From Orobanche coerulescens (taxonomy: Eukaryota; Streptophyta; Magnoliopsida; Lamiales; Orobanchaceae), in assembly GCA_033398695.1 (NCBI GenBank), contig CM065809.1:174148501-174212500 (forward strand): a DNA stretch of 64,000 bases. The letters run 5' to 3'. The notes under the pieces were generated by a model that worked only from the letters and a program-made list of their open reading frames with translations, made no database searches and was not told the DNA's origin. Below are positions 55,514 to 64,000 of the stretch, piece after piece; position 1 is the first letter of the stretch; each line of letters starts with the position of its first letter. A program made the translations under genes and the position numbers.

Positions 55514-57065
55514 AACCTTGAATAACATAATTACCAACAATCCGTTCAACAAACGAATCAAACACGAACATAATGAATTCAAACGTCGATACGACTAAAC
55601 CAAATTCATTGGGGCAATATATCAAACACGTTGAGACCAATCTCCGGTCGTTTACAACCAAACCTTAACTATACCAATATCAAAACCCCAAGAAGTATTC
55701 CAAATCAACAAAGCATCTTCAATACCATCAATAATCCAATATGAATATCCAAATTCGTGATTACAACAATAATTAATCAAAACCCTCAATTCCAACTCAA
55801 TATTCAAAGTGTTTTTGAATAACCCTTCAATAATCCAATGAATAATCATACACATCCATAATCATGCGTACATCTCTTCATACAACATGATTATAACGTC
55901 CAAAACATCATATCTCAACACAAAATCGAAATCCAAGATGTTTGAAGAATATTACCTTTGAAGATTCAAGCATTTTGATCCGATGAACACGCATTAAATC
56001 GACTATCCGAGCTTCACAATCGAATGGAGATGATAAAAACTGAACACCTAAGTGATAGATGATGGAAAAATCTCTCCATCAAGCTCTCTCTCTTGGATAT
56101 AAGTTGAAGAATGAGAAAATGAGTAAAAAGTCCCGTCCAATTCTTTATAAACTGCCAGAAGTTACGGCCGTAACTCGGTCTACTTACGGCCGTAACATCC
56201 CAGGTCAACGGCCTTACGGCCAGAATTACCATCTCGACGGCCGTAACTCGCTTCGGCCTGAAATCGCCGATAAATGCATACGGCTGCATTCCGCACTTGT
56301 TTTACGGGCGTAACTCGCCCTCGTCCAAAACACCTGCCGACATCCATACGGCCGTACCCGCACACCTTACGGGCGTAACTCGACCGATACGGCAGTACCC
56401 GGCCAAACTTACGGGCGTATGACCCCTTCATCGAAACTGACCAGGCACCATGCCTGCAACGTATGGCCGTATCCGGCCAAGCCCTACGGCCGTACCTGCC
56501 TCATCTTACGGCCGTATCTCGCCTCATCTTACGGCCGTATGCCGAGACCCTTATGGCCGTAAGTGCCATTCGTCCGAACTGGCCCGAAATCAACGAACAC
56601 CTGTTACAGCCGTATCCGACAATCCTTACGGCCGTAACTCACCTTCGTCCAAAATCACCTTGAACCAACGAATGCATGTTACGGCCATAATGTATGACTA
56701 GTTACGGCCGTAACTCGTGGCTGGACCAGATGAAAAATCCGACAACTCCGATTTTTCGCTACGATTGATGAATGATCCGACATACCATACGTATGTGAAA
56801 GTGAACAAGTCCAACACATGCCAAAGATCATACTTCCAGCACGAGACTACCAATCACGATGATAATGATGATACTCCCATCCCGACACTCAAACGGAGAT
56901 GAAATGACGATCGGTAACTGATACACGGTTACAACATGCCAAGAATGAACGCAAATGAATGAATCATGAATGATGAATGATTATTAATGAGTGAAAATTA
57001 CTGAGTGACAATTACTGACTGATAATTACTGAATGATAATAAACGAATTACAACCGGGTATTACA
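55514..57065 (-). repeat. LTR of element E, proximal part
   Basis: Continuation of the E LTR after D, ending CCGGGTATTACA at 57065. TATA box on minus in TTTATAAAG (56144-56152). Confidence 0.85.
56144..56713 (-). promoter_or_regulatory. Core promoter and TTACGGCCGTAA palindrome array of element E
   Basis: Perfect 12-bp palindromes at 56162-56173, 56184-56195, 56626-56637 and 56702-56713, with more than ten near copies between (TTACGGGCGTAA, TACGGCCGTAC, TATGGCCGTAT and others). The first copy is about 12 bp upstream of the TATA box. Core CGGCCG. Confidence 0.92.
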
Positions 57066-57101
57066 TACTCCCCCCTTAAAAAGAGTTTCGTCCCCGAAAC
57101 T
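57066..57101 (-). other. PPT and adjacent hairpin of element E
   Basis: On minus, TTTTTAAGGGGGGAGTA abuts the LTR. AGTTTCG (57084-57090) pairs with 57095-57101 around TCCC. The hairpin overlaps the end of the pol frame. Confidence 0.75.
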
Positions 57102-59232
57102 AAGGGTCAAACAACTCGGGATAACCCTCCCACATACTATCCCCAGTTTCCCAAGTAGCCTTTTCGACTCCGTGCCTAGACCACTGAATCTTGACCAAAG
57201 GAATCGTCTTGTTCCTCAACTGTTTGATTCGCCGCTCTAAAACTCGTATAGGACGCTCCTCATACGAATGATCATCCGTGATCTCGATTTCGTCAAACTG
57301 AAGTATGTGGCTCGGGTCGGAAACATACTTCCGCATTTGAGAGACGTGAAACACATTATGAATTCGGCTCAATGCCGGAGGTAAAGCCAATCGATAAGCT
57401 AATTCGCCTACTCGATCTAAAATCTCAAACGGTCCAATGAATCTCGGACTCAACTTCCCCCATTTTCCGAAACGGAAAATACCTCGACTCGGGGATACCT
57501 TGACCAACATGTGGTCACCTGTCTCGAACTTTATTGGTCGACGATGATTACCTGTATATGATTTTTGTCGACTCTGAGCTGTCAACAAACGACTCATGAT
57601 CAAAGCTACCTTCTCACGGGCGGCTAGAAGCATATCGGGCTCGGTGCCGATTGATTCTGATAAGTCGTCCCAACACAAAAGAGATCGACAACTACGACCG
57701 TACAAGGCCTCGTAAGGTGCCATCTTAATCGAAGCATGCCAACTATTATTGTACGTGAACTCAATCAATGGTAATTGGGCTTCCCAATCGTCTTTCCAAT
57801 CGAGGACGAATGCCCTTAACATGTCCTTCAATGTTTGAATTGTCCTCTTCGATTGTCCGTCGGACTGAGGATGAAAAGCGGTACTGAGATTAAGCTGAGT
57901 TCCCATAGCACGATGAACTGATTTCCAAAAATGAGACACAAACCGTACGTCACGATCGGAAACGATACTTTTAGGAGTACCATGCAGTCTCACTATCTCT
58001 TTGATGAACAACATGGCAAGTCTCTCGGGACCCCACATATCCTTAATCTCAAGGAAATGAGCCGATTTAGTTAAGCGGTCCACAATCACCTAGATTGTAT
58101 TCATACCATGACGACTCGTCGTCAAACTCGTGATGAAGTCCATGGAAATATCTTCCCACTTCCACTCTGGAATAGGGAGCGGTTTCAGCATACCCGCCGG
58201 TCGCTGATGTTCTATCTTGACTTCCTGACAGGTCAAGCATCTCGAAACAAATTCCGCAACTTCTCGCTTCATATTACTCCACCAGTAATTTTGTTTCAAG
58301 TCTTTGTACATTTTGCTAGACCCCGGATGAATGGAGTAAGGGGTAGCATGAGCTTCTCTCAAAATCGAGTTTTTTAACTCGCCATTCGCCAGTACGAATA
58401 ACAGATTCTTGAATCGCAATAGTCCATCCTTGTGGACCACAAATCCAGGGGATTTCCCCTGAGCCACATCCCCACGGATGCGTAACAATGATGGGTCTGA
58501 ACCCTGATTCACTCTGATTGCCTCCTCAAGTGGCAATGAAATCTCTAACATGCAAAGTTGCCCTTGCACTCGCTGAAGCCAGACCTCGATCTCGGGTATA
58601 AGGAATTCCTGATGAAGCTCCTTCTGAAATGTTAAACGAGCAAGCATTTGCTCTTGAACGGCCTTACGACTCAATGCATCGGCAACCATGTTTGCCTTAC
58701 CCGAGTGGTACAGGATCTCGATATCATAATCTTTGATTAGTTCCAACCACCGCCTCTGTCGCATATTTAACTCCTTCTGAGTAAATATATACTTCAAGCT
58801 CTTATGATCAGTGTATATCTGACAGGTAACGCCATAAAGGTAATGACGCCAAATTTTCAACGCGAAAACTACAGCTGCTAGTTCCAGGTCGTGGGTCGGA
58901 TAATTAACCTCGTAAGGTCTCAATTGCCGTGAAGCATAGGCAATAACCTTCCCATTCTGCATTAATACACATCCGAGACCGTGTCCGGATGCGTCACTAT
59001 AAACCACGAATCCTTCCGTACCTTGTGGCAAGGAAAGTACAGGTGCTGAAATTAACCGGCTCTTGAGTTCCTCAAAACTCCGCTGACACGCGTCGGACCA
59101 CGCGTATTTCTTATCCTTTCGCAAAAGGTTCGTCATTGGTTGGGCGATTTTACAAAATCCTTCCACAAACCGCCGATAATAACCGGCTAATCCGAGAAAG
59201 CTTCGGATTTCCTTAACATTATTCAGAGGTAA
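57100..59232 (-). pseudogene. RNase H, integrase and chromodomain of element E
   Basis: One frame, interrupted by TAG at 58090-58092 (in the place of Trp in NTI-W-VIVDRL). RNase H shows [12 protein letters not shown] and [10 protein letters not shown], then ADALSRK. Integrase has the zinc site ([20 protein letters not shown]), MDFITSL, VSDRDVRF and HPQSDGQSKRTIQ. In the last motif the catalytic Glu of the D-D-E triad is Lys, and the glycine after DRD is Val. The C-terminus contains [20 protein letters not shown] and a chromodomain-like [17 protein letters not shown]. The frame stops at 57100. Integrase activity is excluded by the Glu change alone. Confidence 0.92.
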
Positions 59233-60702
59233 CTAATCTTGGATAGCCTCCATCTTCTGCGGATCAACACGCACTCCGTCTGATGAGATTACATGCCCGA
59301 GAAACGTCACTTCGGACATCCAGAACTCACATTTGGAAAATTTTCCATAAAGTTGCTTTCGTCTCAACACGTCGAGAACCTGATGAAGGTGAACCTCGTG
59401 CTCCTCTCGGTCACGAGAATAAATCAAAATGTCATCAATGAAGACAACAACAAACTGATCCAAAAAGTCGATGAAAACCCGATTCATTAACTCCATGAAT
59501 ACCGCAGGTGTATTAGTTAACCCAAACGGCATTACCACGAACTCATAATGACCATAGCGTGTACGAAACGCTGTCCTTGCGATATCCAACTATCGAATTC
59601 ATAACTGATGATATCCAGATCTCAATTCGATGTTGGAAAATACTGAAGCTCCCTGAAGTTGATCTAAGAGATCATCAATACGGGGTAGAGGATACTTATT
59701 CTTGATCGTCACCCTGTTCAACTCCCGATAATCAATACACAAGCGAAATGAACCATCCTTCTTCTTGACAAACAACACTGGTGCTCCCCACGGAGACGCA
59801 CTCGGTCGGATATAATCTTTCTCAAACAACTCCTCAAGTTGATTCTTTAATTCCTGCATTTCGTTCGGGGCCATCCGGTACGGTGCCTTTGATATTGGGG
59901 ACGTACCGGGCTCCAACTGAATTGTGAATTCCACATCTCTCTGTGGAGGCAAACCAGGTAACTCATCTGGAAATACATTGGTATATTCTCTCACTACCGG
60001 AATATCCGTCAACATTATTGGTGATTTCTCGATTTTGGTCATATAGCACCAATAACCAACACACCCCTGACTGAGTAATTTCACTGCTTTCATCAAGTTA
60101 ATGACCTTACCAGAACAGCCGTGATTACCTCCCTGAAAAATACATTCGACCCCATCGTCTGAAATGATAGTGACCATACGCTTACGGACACTAATGATGG
60201 CATCGTGACAATCCATCCAATCAATACCCAAGATGACGTCGTCTCTCGGTAAATCTACCACGATTAGGTCTGCTAGCCATACACGGACATGAAACTGAAT
60301 CGGACAATTCTGAATCTCATGATTTCCGATAATTCTTCTACCGTCAGGTAGACTAATGACATAGGGCTCACAACTAGTAGCACTACCCAGACGTAGTCTA
60401 CTCAAACATGACTCGGAAATGAATGAATGCGATGCAACAGTATCAAAAAGGGTACACACAGGTTGAGATAGAATATCGAGTGTACCTGAGATCATCCGGG
60501 CCTCCGGATCGTCGGTCTTTTTCATCTCATAAATTCGGGGCTTGCTAGTCCCAGCACCGGACGCTCCCATCTGATGACTATAGGCTCCACCTTTATTCGC
60601 TCCTGTCGTTTTGAACAACGCAGACTGAATGGCCTGATTATGAACAGCTGACTGCTCGGAGCCTGAGATGACGCCGGAGTAGGTTTGGAGTCCCTTCGGC
60701 AA
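59233..60702 (-). pseudogene. Protease and reverse transcriptase of element E
   Basis: The same frame as the downstream block, with stops at 59599-59601 (TGA), 59590-59592 (TAG) and 59233-59235 (TAG); the first and last fit C-to-T changes from CGA and TGG. The protease site reads [12 protein letters not shown], where the catalytic DTG glycine is Val. The second half has [14 protein letters not shown] motifs [34 protein letters not shown] and catalytic FIDDILIYS are intact. The two stops near 59595 lie between the RT fingers and the palm. Homologous to 22694-24904 of element C. Confidence 0.92.
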
Positions 60703-60854
60703 AAACGGGCCTTATGCCCAGCAATCCCACAGTTATGGCATCTGATAGTCTGCCTCAGACACTTGGTGCTGACATGACCAAGTTCCCCACAGTTGAAACA
60801 GGTGATGGCCGAAATGACCGCTCGGGATTGTGATTCCGTCGGTCTGGGCACCAC
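60522..60854 (-). pseudogene. Gag C-terminus with two zinc knuckles, element E
   Basis: The frame contains CFNCGELGHVSTKC and [14 protein letters not shown], two complete CX2CX4HX4C knuckles that bind element RNA, then a Ser/Pro-rich linker. A frame change near 60690 leads into the protease frame. Upstream, gag is truncated by the insertion of copia element F at 60908. Confidence 0.88.
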
Positions 60855-60908
60855 AGGAGGTCGCTCAGAGAAAGTAGAGCCCGCACGAGGCTTCTTGAAG
60901 GTTGTCTG

Positions 60909-62100
60909 TGTTGGTATAAAATCGGATATTTGCGCCGTTTTGTGCGGAAGCGAAAATAAATTGCAGAAAATAAATCACACAAGGATTTATAGGGGTTCAG
61001 CTATTAACGAAGCATATGTCCTCTCTCGATGTATCTTTTTCTTTAGGATCAAGATCAAAACCTCTACGCCTCTCTTCTATCGGTCGAGGGATTACCGTTA
61101 CAGGCTCGTCTTCTATCGGTCCGAGTAAAACCGTTTTTCCTTTTCTATTGGATAAGGAATCAACCACTCTAGCTTTCTATGGGTAATCGATAAACCTCAC
61201 TTAGATATCGATTGTGATTCTAACAATGCCGGATACTTGATCCTAATAACACCGAATCCAATCGTATCTTTTCTTTTACCTCTCGTGTATAATGTTAAAT
61301 GTATAAACACTCAAACTAATAATATAGGCTCAATATTACAACAACAACGTAAGCATATGATTCTCAGATGTATGACTTGTTTGCTTGAAGTTGTTGTACT
61401 CAAACAATACCATAGGAATGGTATTTATAGGCATTTCCCACAAACTAGCCGTTGCTGCCAGTTGACTAGCTAGCGTGCGCTAGCTCTTCTATATTAGCGT
61501 GCGTTATCGCACATTTTTGCTTTAGCGTACGTAATGTCTTTCATGTAGCGTACGTTAATCATTTTATGTTTCAGTCGAGTGGCTACTGTCCTTGACAGTT
61601 AGCGTGCGCTACCACTTCCTTTGTAGCGTACACTAATCCAATATATCCGTTGCATGACTTGTCAAAGTATCCGTTTGATATGCTGACTTTGACCTGCTTT
61701 TCCCAACGTTCTGATTGACTTGATTCAAACTGCTTAGCGTGCGCTATTCCTTCTTTGTAGCGTGCGCTAATGCTGACTTCATTGCATACGTCATTCTGTG
61801 TTTGGATTCCTTCACAACAGTAACAAGACTCGATAGTGTGCGTTAGGTATAAGGTGTAGCGTGCGCTACTTCATCAGCTGACTTCACTTCAGGCAACTTC
61901 GAACATGGCTGATATGCAGATGACTCCCGCTAGCGTGCGCTAACATATATGTCTTAGCGTGCGCTAGACATGCATTTTGCTCAGCTTTTTGTGTCTTCGT
62001 CTATTTTGTCCTTTTGCTTCGCCTCGATGTTGTTTTGTTGTTTAGCAACTTTAATCATCAAAACACAAATTAAATAAAGTGTGGAATAAATATTGCAACA
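60909..62100 (-). repeat. 3' LTR of element F
   Basis: 1192 bp. Plus-strand ends TGTTGGTATAAAATC and TATTGCAACA. On minus it begins TGTTGCAATATTTATTCC, typical of SIRE-like copia. Confidence 0.85.
61422..61966 (-). promoter_or_regulatory. Core promoter and TAGCGTGCGCTA array of copia element F
   Basis: TATA box CTATAAATA on minus at 61422-61430. Exact 12-mers at 61471, 61600, 61735, 61758, 61857, 61931 and 61955, all upstream, with variants (TAGCGTACGTAA, TAGCGTACGTTA, TAGTGTGCGTTA). This is the same 12-mer as in gypsy element D. Confidence 0.92.
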
Positions 62101-62545
62101 ATCTCCCCCTTTTTGATGATTACAAAACAACTCTTGAATTGGATAAAATCTGTAAAAATAAAATATGTATATTTCTACGAATCAAAGTTTTCGACTTTGA
62201 TCGTTTCGTTAGTTTCTCCAATCCTTTTCTTTTTCTTCTTTTTTTTTCGACTTCTTCGTTTTTCATTTTTCAATTTTTTCAACTCCTTCGTTTTAACTCC
62301 CCCTTTTTGTGTGCTTTCTTTTTCTTTTTGACTTCTTCGATTTTTCTCATTTTTACCAATTCATCTCCTTTTCATTTTTATCTCAATTCATCTCCTTCTC
62401 CCCCTTTTTGTCTTCATCAAAAAGTAAAAAAATATAAAGTATAAGAATATAGAGTATAATAAAATATAAATATACATGATACAAATGAATATGCATTAAT
62501 AAGCAAAAATACTCCCCCTGAAAGTATTATCTCCCCCTTTTTAAA
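62101..62545 (-). other. PPT region of element F with repeated purine blocks
   Basis: The primary PPT on minus, AAAAAGGGGGAGAT, abuts the LTR at 62101-62114. Similar blocks of AAAAAGGGGGAG type recur near 62297, 62399, 62512 and 62531. The sequence between is pyrimidine-rich on the plus strand and non-coding. Confidence 0.75.
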
Positions 62546-62630
62546 ATATCAATTGTTAAAATTTATTTTTGGGGATCCAACCGATAGTTGGTTTTTGTTT
62601 TGAGATGTGAACGATATTTGAAACGTTTGT

Positions 62631-63407
62631 TCATTTAGAAACCCAAATCTTTTTAATTTTTATCGTTCGTTTTGGGCTTTTGCAATTTGAAATGTGATGC
62701 CCGATTTTCAAATATTTTTCGCAACGGGGTATTTTGAAGTTGATGGATTCATTTTTCGAACGTGATTTGAATCCTAACCCCTCTTTATTTAAAGTATATT
62801 TTTGAACACATAACATTTGTTCAAATTTATCGTTGCCGCACGAGAATTCCTTTGTCAAAATTTTTAGTTCATCTTGAACTTTTAAAAGACCATTTTTTAA
62901 AATATTCTCATTTTCAATGTATTTCGAATGATCGATTTCAACAAATTTCCCTTTTTCAAGTATTTTGGAATTTTCAATTTCCAAAGTTTTATATTTAGAC
63001 TTGAGGGATTTAATTTCATTTAAAGCATTTTGATAGTCCGTATGTAATAACTCGAATGCTTCAAAGAGTTCGTCGTAGGAGTTACTTACTTGGATTTCGA
63101 CGTCGTTATCGTCGAATGAACTCCGGGCCATGAGCGCGAGGTTATTTTGGTCAAGAAAATCTTCATCGGGATCTTCGTCGCTCCATGTTGCGATTAAAAC
63201 CTCATTTTGCTTTACTCGACAATTTTTAGCAAAGTGGCCTGGTTTACCACATAATCGACAAGTGTTGTCAGGTTTCTTTGATTCGCCCGCTTGAATGTCC
63301 TTCTTTCTCCGGTTTAATAAATGTTGGAACTTATTAATATTCTTGGCATAATATGCCATTTCTTCATCACTTTCGTCCACCGGGATTTCTTCTTTCTTTT
63401 TCGACAT
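62631..63407 (-). pseudogene. Gag C-terminal part, element F (zinc knuckles, coiled coil)
   Basis: A 258-residue frame starting MSKKKEEIPVDESDEEMAYY, then a zinc knuckle CRLCGKPGHFAKNC (CX2CX4HX4C), an acidic stretch, a coiled coil (NALNEIKSLKSKYKTLEIEN and KVQDELKILTKEF) and a second knuckle-like CEKYLKIGHHISNC, ending KKIWVSK. This is the layout of SIRE-type copia gag. The frame closes at 62631, where protease should follow, but the PPT region comes instead. A frameshift near 63410-63510 separates it from the N-terminal gag block, so it is broken. Confidence 0.85.
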
Positions 63408-63463
63408 TTTAGCCTTGAAGGCTATCGACCTCTCCTTCGGTTTCGGTTTGGCATTTCGAGATT

Positions 63464-63868
63464 TTAGAAAGATCTCGTAGTTGATAAGAGAACCAACAAG
63501 AGCAATAAATCAAGATTGTTTAAATCTTTAGATTCCATAATTGCCGTAACCGTACTGTCCCATTCTCGAGATAGTGATCGGAGAATTTTCTTTACTTTCT
63601 CACTACTCGAAAGTGGTTTTCCGAAACATGCTAATCCATTAGTGATGACCGAAAATCGGTCGAGCATAATCGAGATGGATTCGTTGTCCTTCATTTGGAA
63701 TAATTCATAATCGTGAAGGAGCATGTTTATCTTCGTCTTTTTGACTTGAGACGTACCTTCGTGTGTTACCTCAAGCATTTTCCAGATTTCTTTGGCACTA
63801 TCACATGATGATATCCGGTTGTGTTCCTCCGGATTAAAGCACAATATAATAATTGTGTGGCTTTGCAA
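63464..63868 (-). pseudogene. Gag N-terminal part (UBN2-type), element F
   Basis: The frame includes SSCDSAKEIWKMLEVTHEGT, KKTKINMLLHDYELFQMKDN, MLDRFSVITNGLACFGKPLS and KILRSLSREWDSTVTAI, the conserved copia gag core. It is out of frame with the zinc-knuckle part (shift near 63510). Further upstream, to the window edge, the pieces YDIELWKVI and EYDDADWKNDHYNCKA lie in another frame, so another shift lies near 63845. The start is outside the window. Confidence 0.85.
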
Positions 63869-64000
63869 TTATAATGGTCGTTTTTCCAATCCGCATCATC
63901 ATACTCTTCAAAGGTTTTGAGAGTTCCGTTTGAGTTCGTCGAAATTTTGGGACCAAGGCATATTACCTTCCAAAGTTCGATGTCGTAAGCTCGAGCCTCG

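Larger units (their letters stand above)
45371..60908 (-). mobile_element. Element E: chromodomain Ty3/gypsy (Tekay/Del-like), interrupted by D and F
   Basis: The left (3') LTR comprises 45371-46382 and 55514-57065, with element D and one TSD copy between. PPT and pol follow from 57066 on the minus strand. At 60908, within gag, copia element F is inserted, and the remaining gag, 5' LTR and right flank lie outside the window. Domain order PR-RT-RH-INT-chromodomain is that of chromoviruses, and sequence similarity to element C is obvious throughout pol. Nonsense codons and an altered catalytic residue show it is dead. Confidence 0.9.
60909..64000 (-). mobile_element. Element F: SIRE-type Ty1/copia lacking pol, right end outside window
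   Basis: Its 3' LTR (60909-62100) is followed on the minus strand by a PPT and then gag, with no protease, integrase or RT between the gag C-terminus (62631) and the PPT. So pol has been deleted or never present, leaving a gag-only element. It is inserted in the gag of element E; the left flank is GTCTG (60904-60908). The right side continues past 64000. Confidence 0.85.

Noticed and set aside
56014..56701. Frames with Tyr-Gly-Arg repeats in LTR E
   Set aside because: They result from TTACGGCCGTAA palindromes; no start context or domain.

Overview
This window is repeat-dense intergenic DNA from a flowering plant nuclear genome, most likely a eudicot. I found no intact host gene. Nearly all of it is retrotransposons inserted into one another, including Ty1/copia, Ty3/gypsy of the Tat and chromodomain (Tekay/Del-like) lineages, a Cassandra TRIM carrying 5S rRNA sequence, a coding-less large-LTR element and a solo LTR. 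A FAR1-bearing DNA transposon, a Helitron and MITE remnants are also present. The plant assignment rests on Cassandra, the FAR1 domain, the Tat-type antisense ORF and the tRNA-iMet-type primer sites.

Layout. 1-5375: the 3' part of a decayed plus-strand copia element (H) with a 176-bp LTR. 5432-9655: a DNA transposon sitting in a TA microsatellite, with a FAR1 exon. 10094-10889: a non-autonomous Helitron. 10931-37702: copia-type element I (minus strand, TSD AGAAT), with a non-coding interior that holds a Cassandra TRIM (12585-13516, TSD CCAAG) and a large Tat gypsy element II (14551-34918, TSD GGTTG). Element II carries antisense gene remains at 15782-18296 and a decayed gag-pol on the minus strand at 29275-34191. 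Its 54-bp tandem repeats are split by a solo LTR (B, 18968-28774, TSD CTCGG). B is itself split by chromodomain gypsy C (19307-27916, TSD CCTTT). This gives a four-level nest I > II > B > C, each level marked by a 5-bp target-site duplication. 37708-42963: AT-rich spacer with MITE traces, short tandem repeats and no convincing gene. 42964-45370: a Tekay-type LTR (G) broken by gypsy E (from 45371). E's LTR is in turn broken by the LARD-like element D (46383-55508, TSD CGAAC), and E's gag is broken by SIRE-type copia F (60909 to the window edge).

The coding parts are decayed. They carry frameshifts, C-to-T type nonsense codons, a substituted integrase glutamate in E and a deletion between RNase H and integrase in II. 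Element D has no coding capacity but well-matched LTRs, primer site, PPT and TSD, so it was presumably mobilised in trans by a related element.

Three non-coding patterns stand out. (1) In LTRs of several unrelated families, an array of CpG-rich 10-14-bp palindromes begins about 10-40 bp upstream of the TATA box. Each family has its own palindrome, except that gypsy D and copia F share TAGCGTGCGCTA. (2) The non-coding interior of element I carries a series of small hairpins with variable, self-complementary stems and a nearly constant five-base loop (TTCAG/TTCAA). (3) A hairpin with arms AGTTTCG/CGAAACT lies beside the PPT in C, D and E and survives in coding-less D. All identities were read by eye; no alignment or database search was possible.
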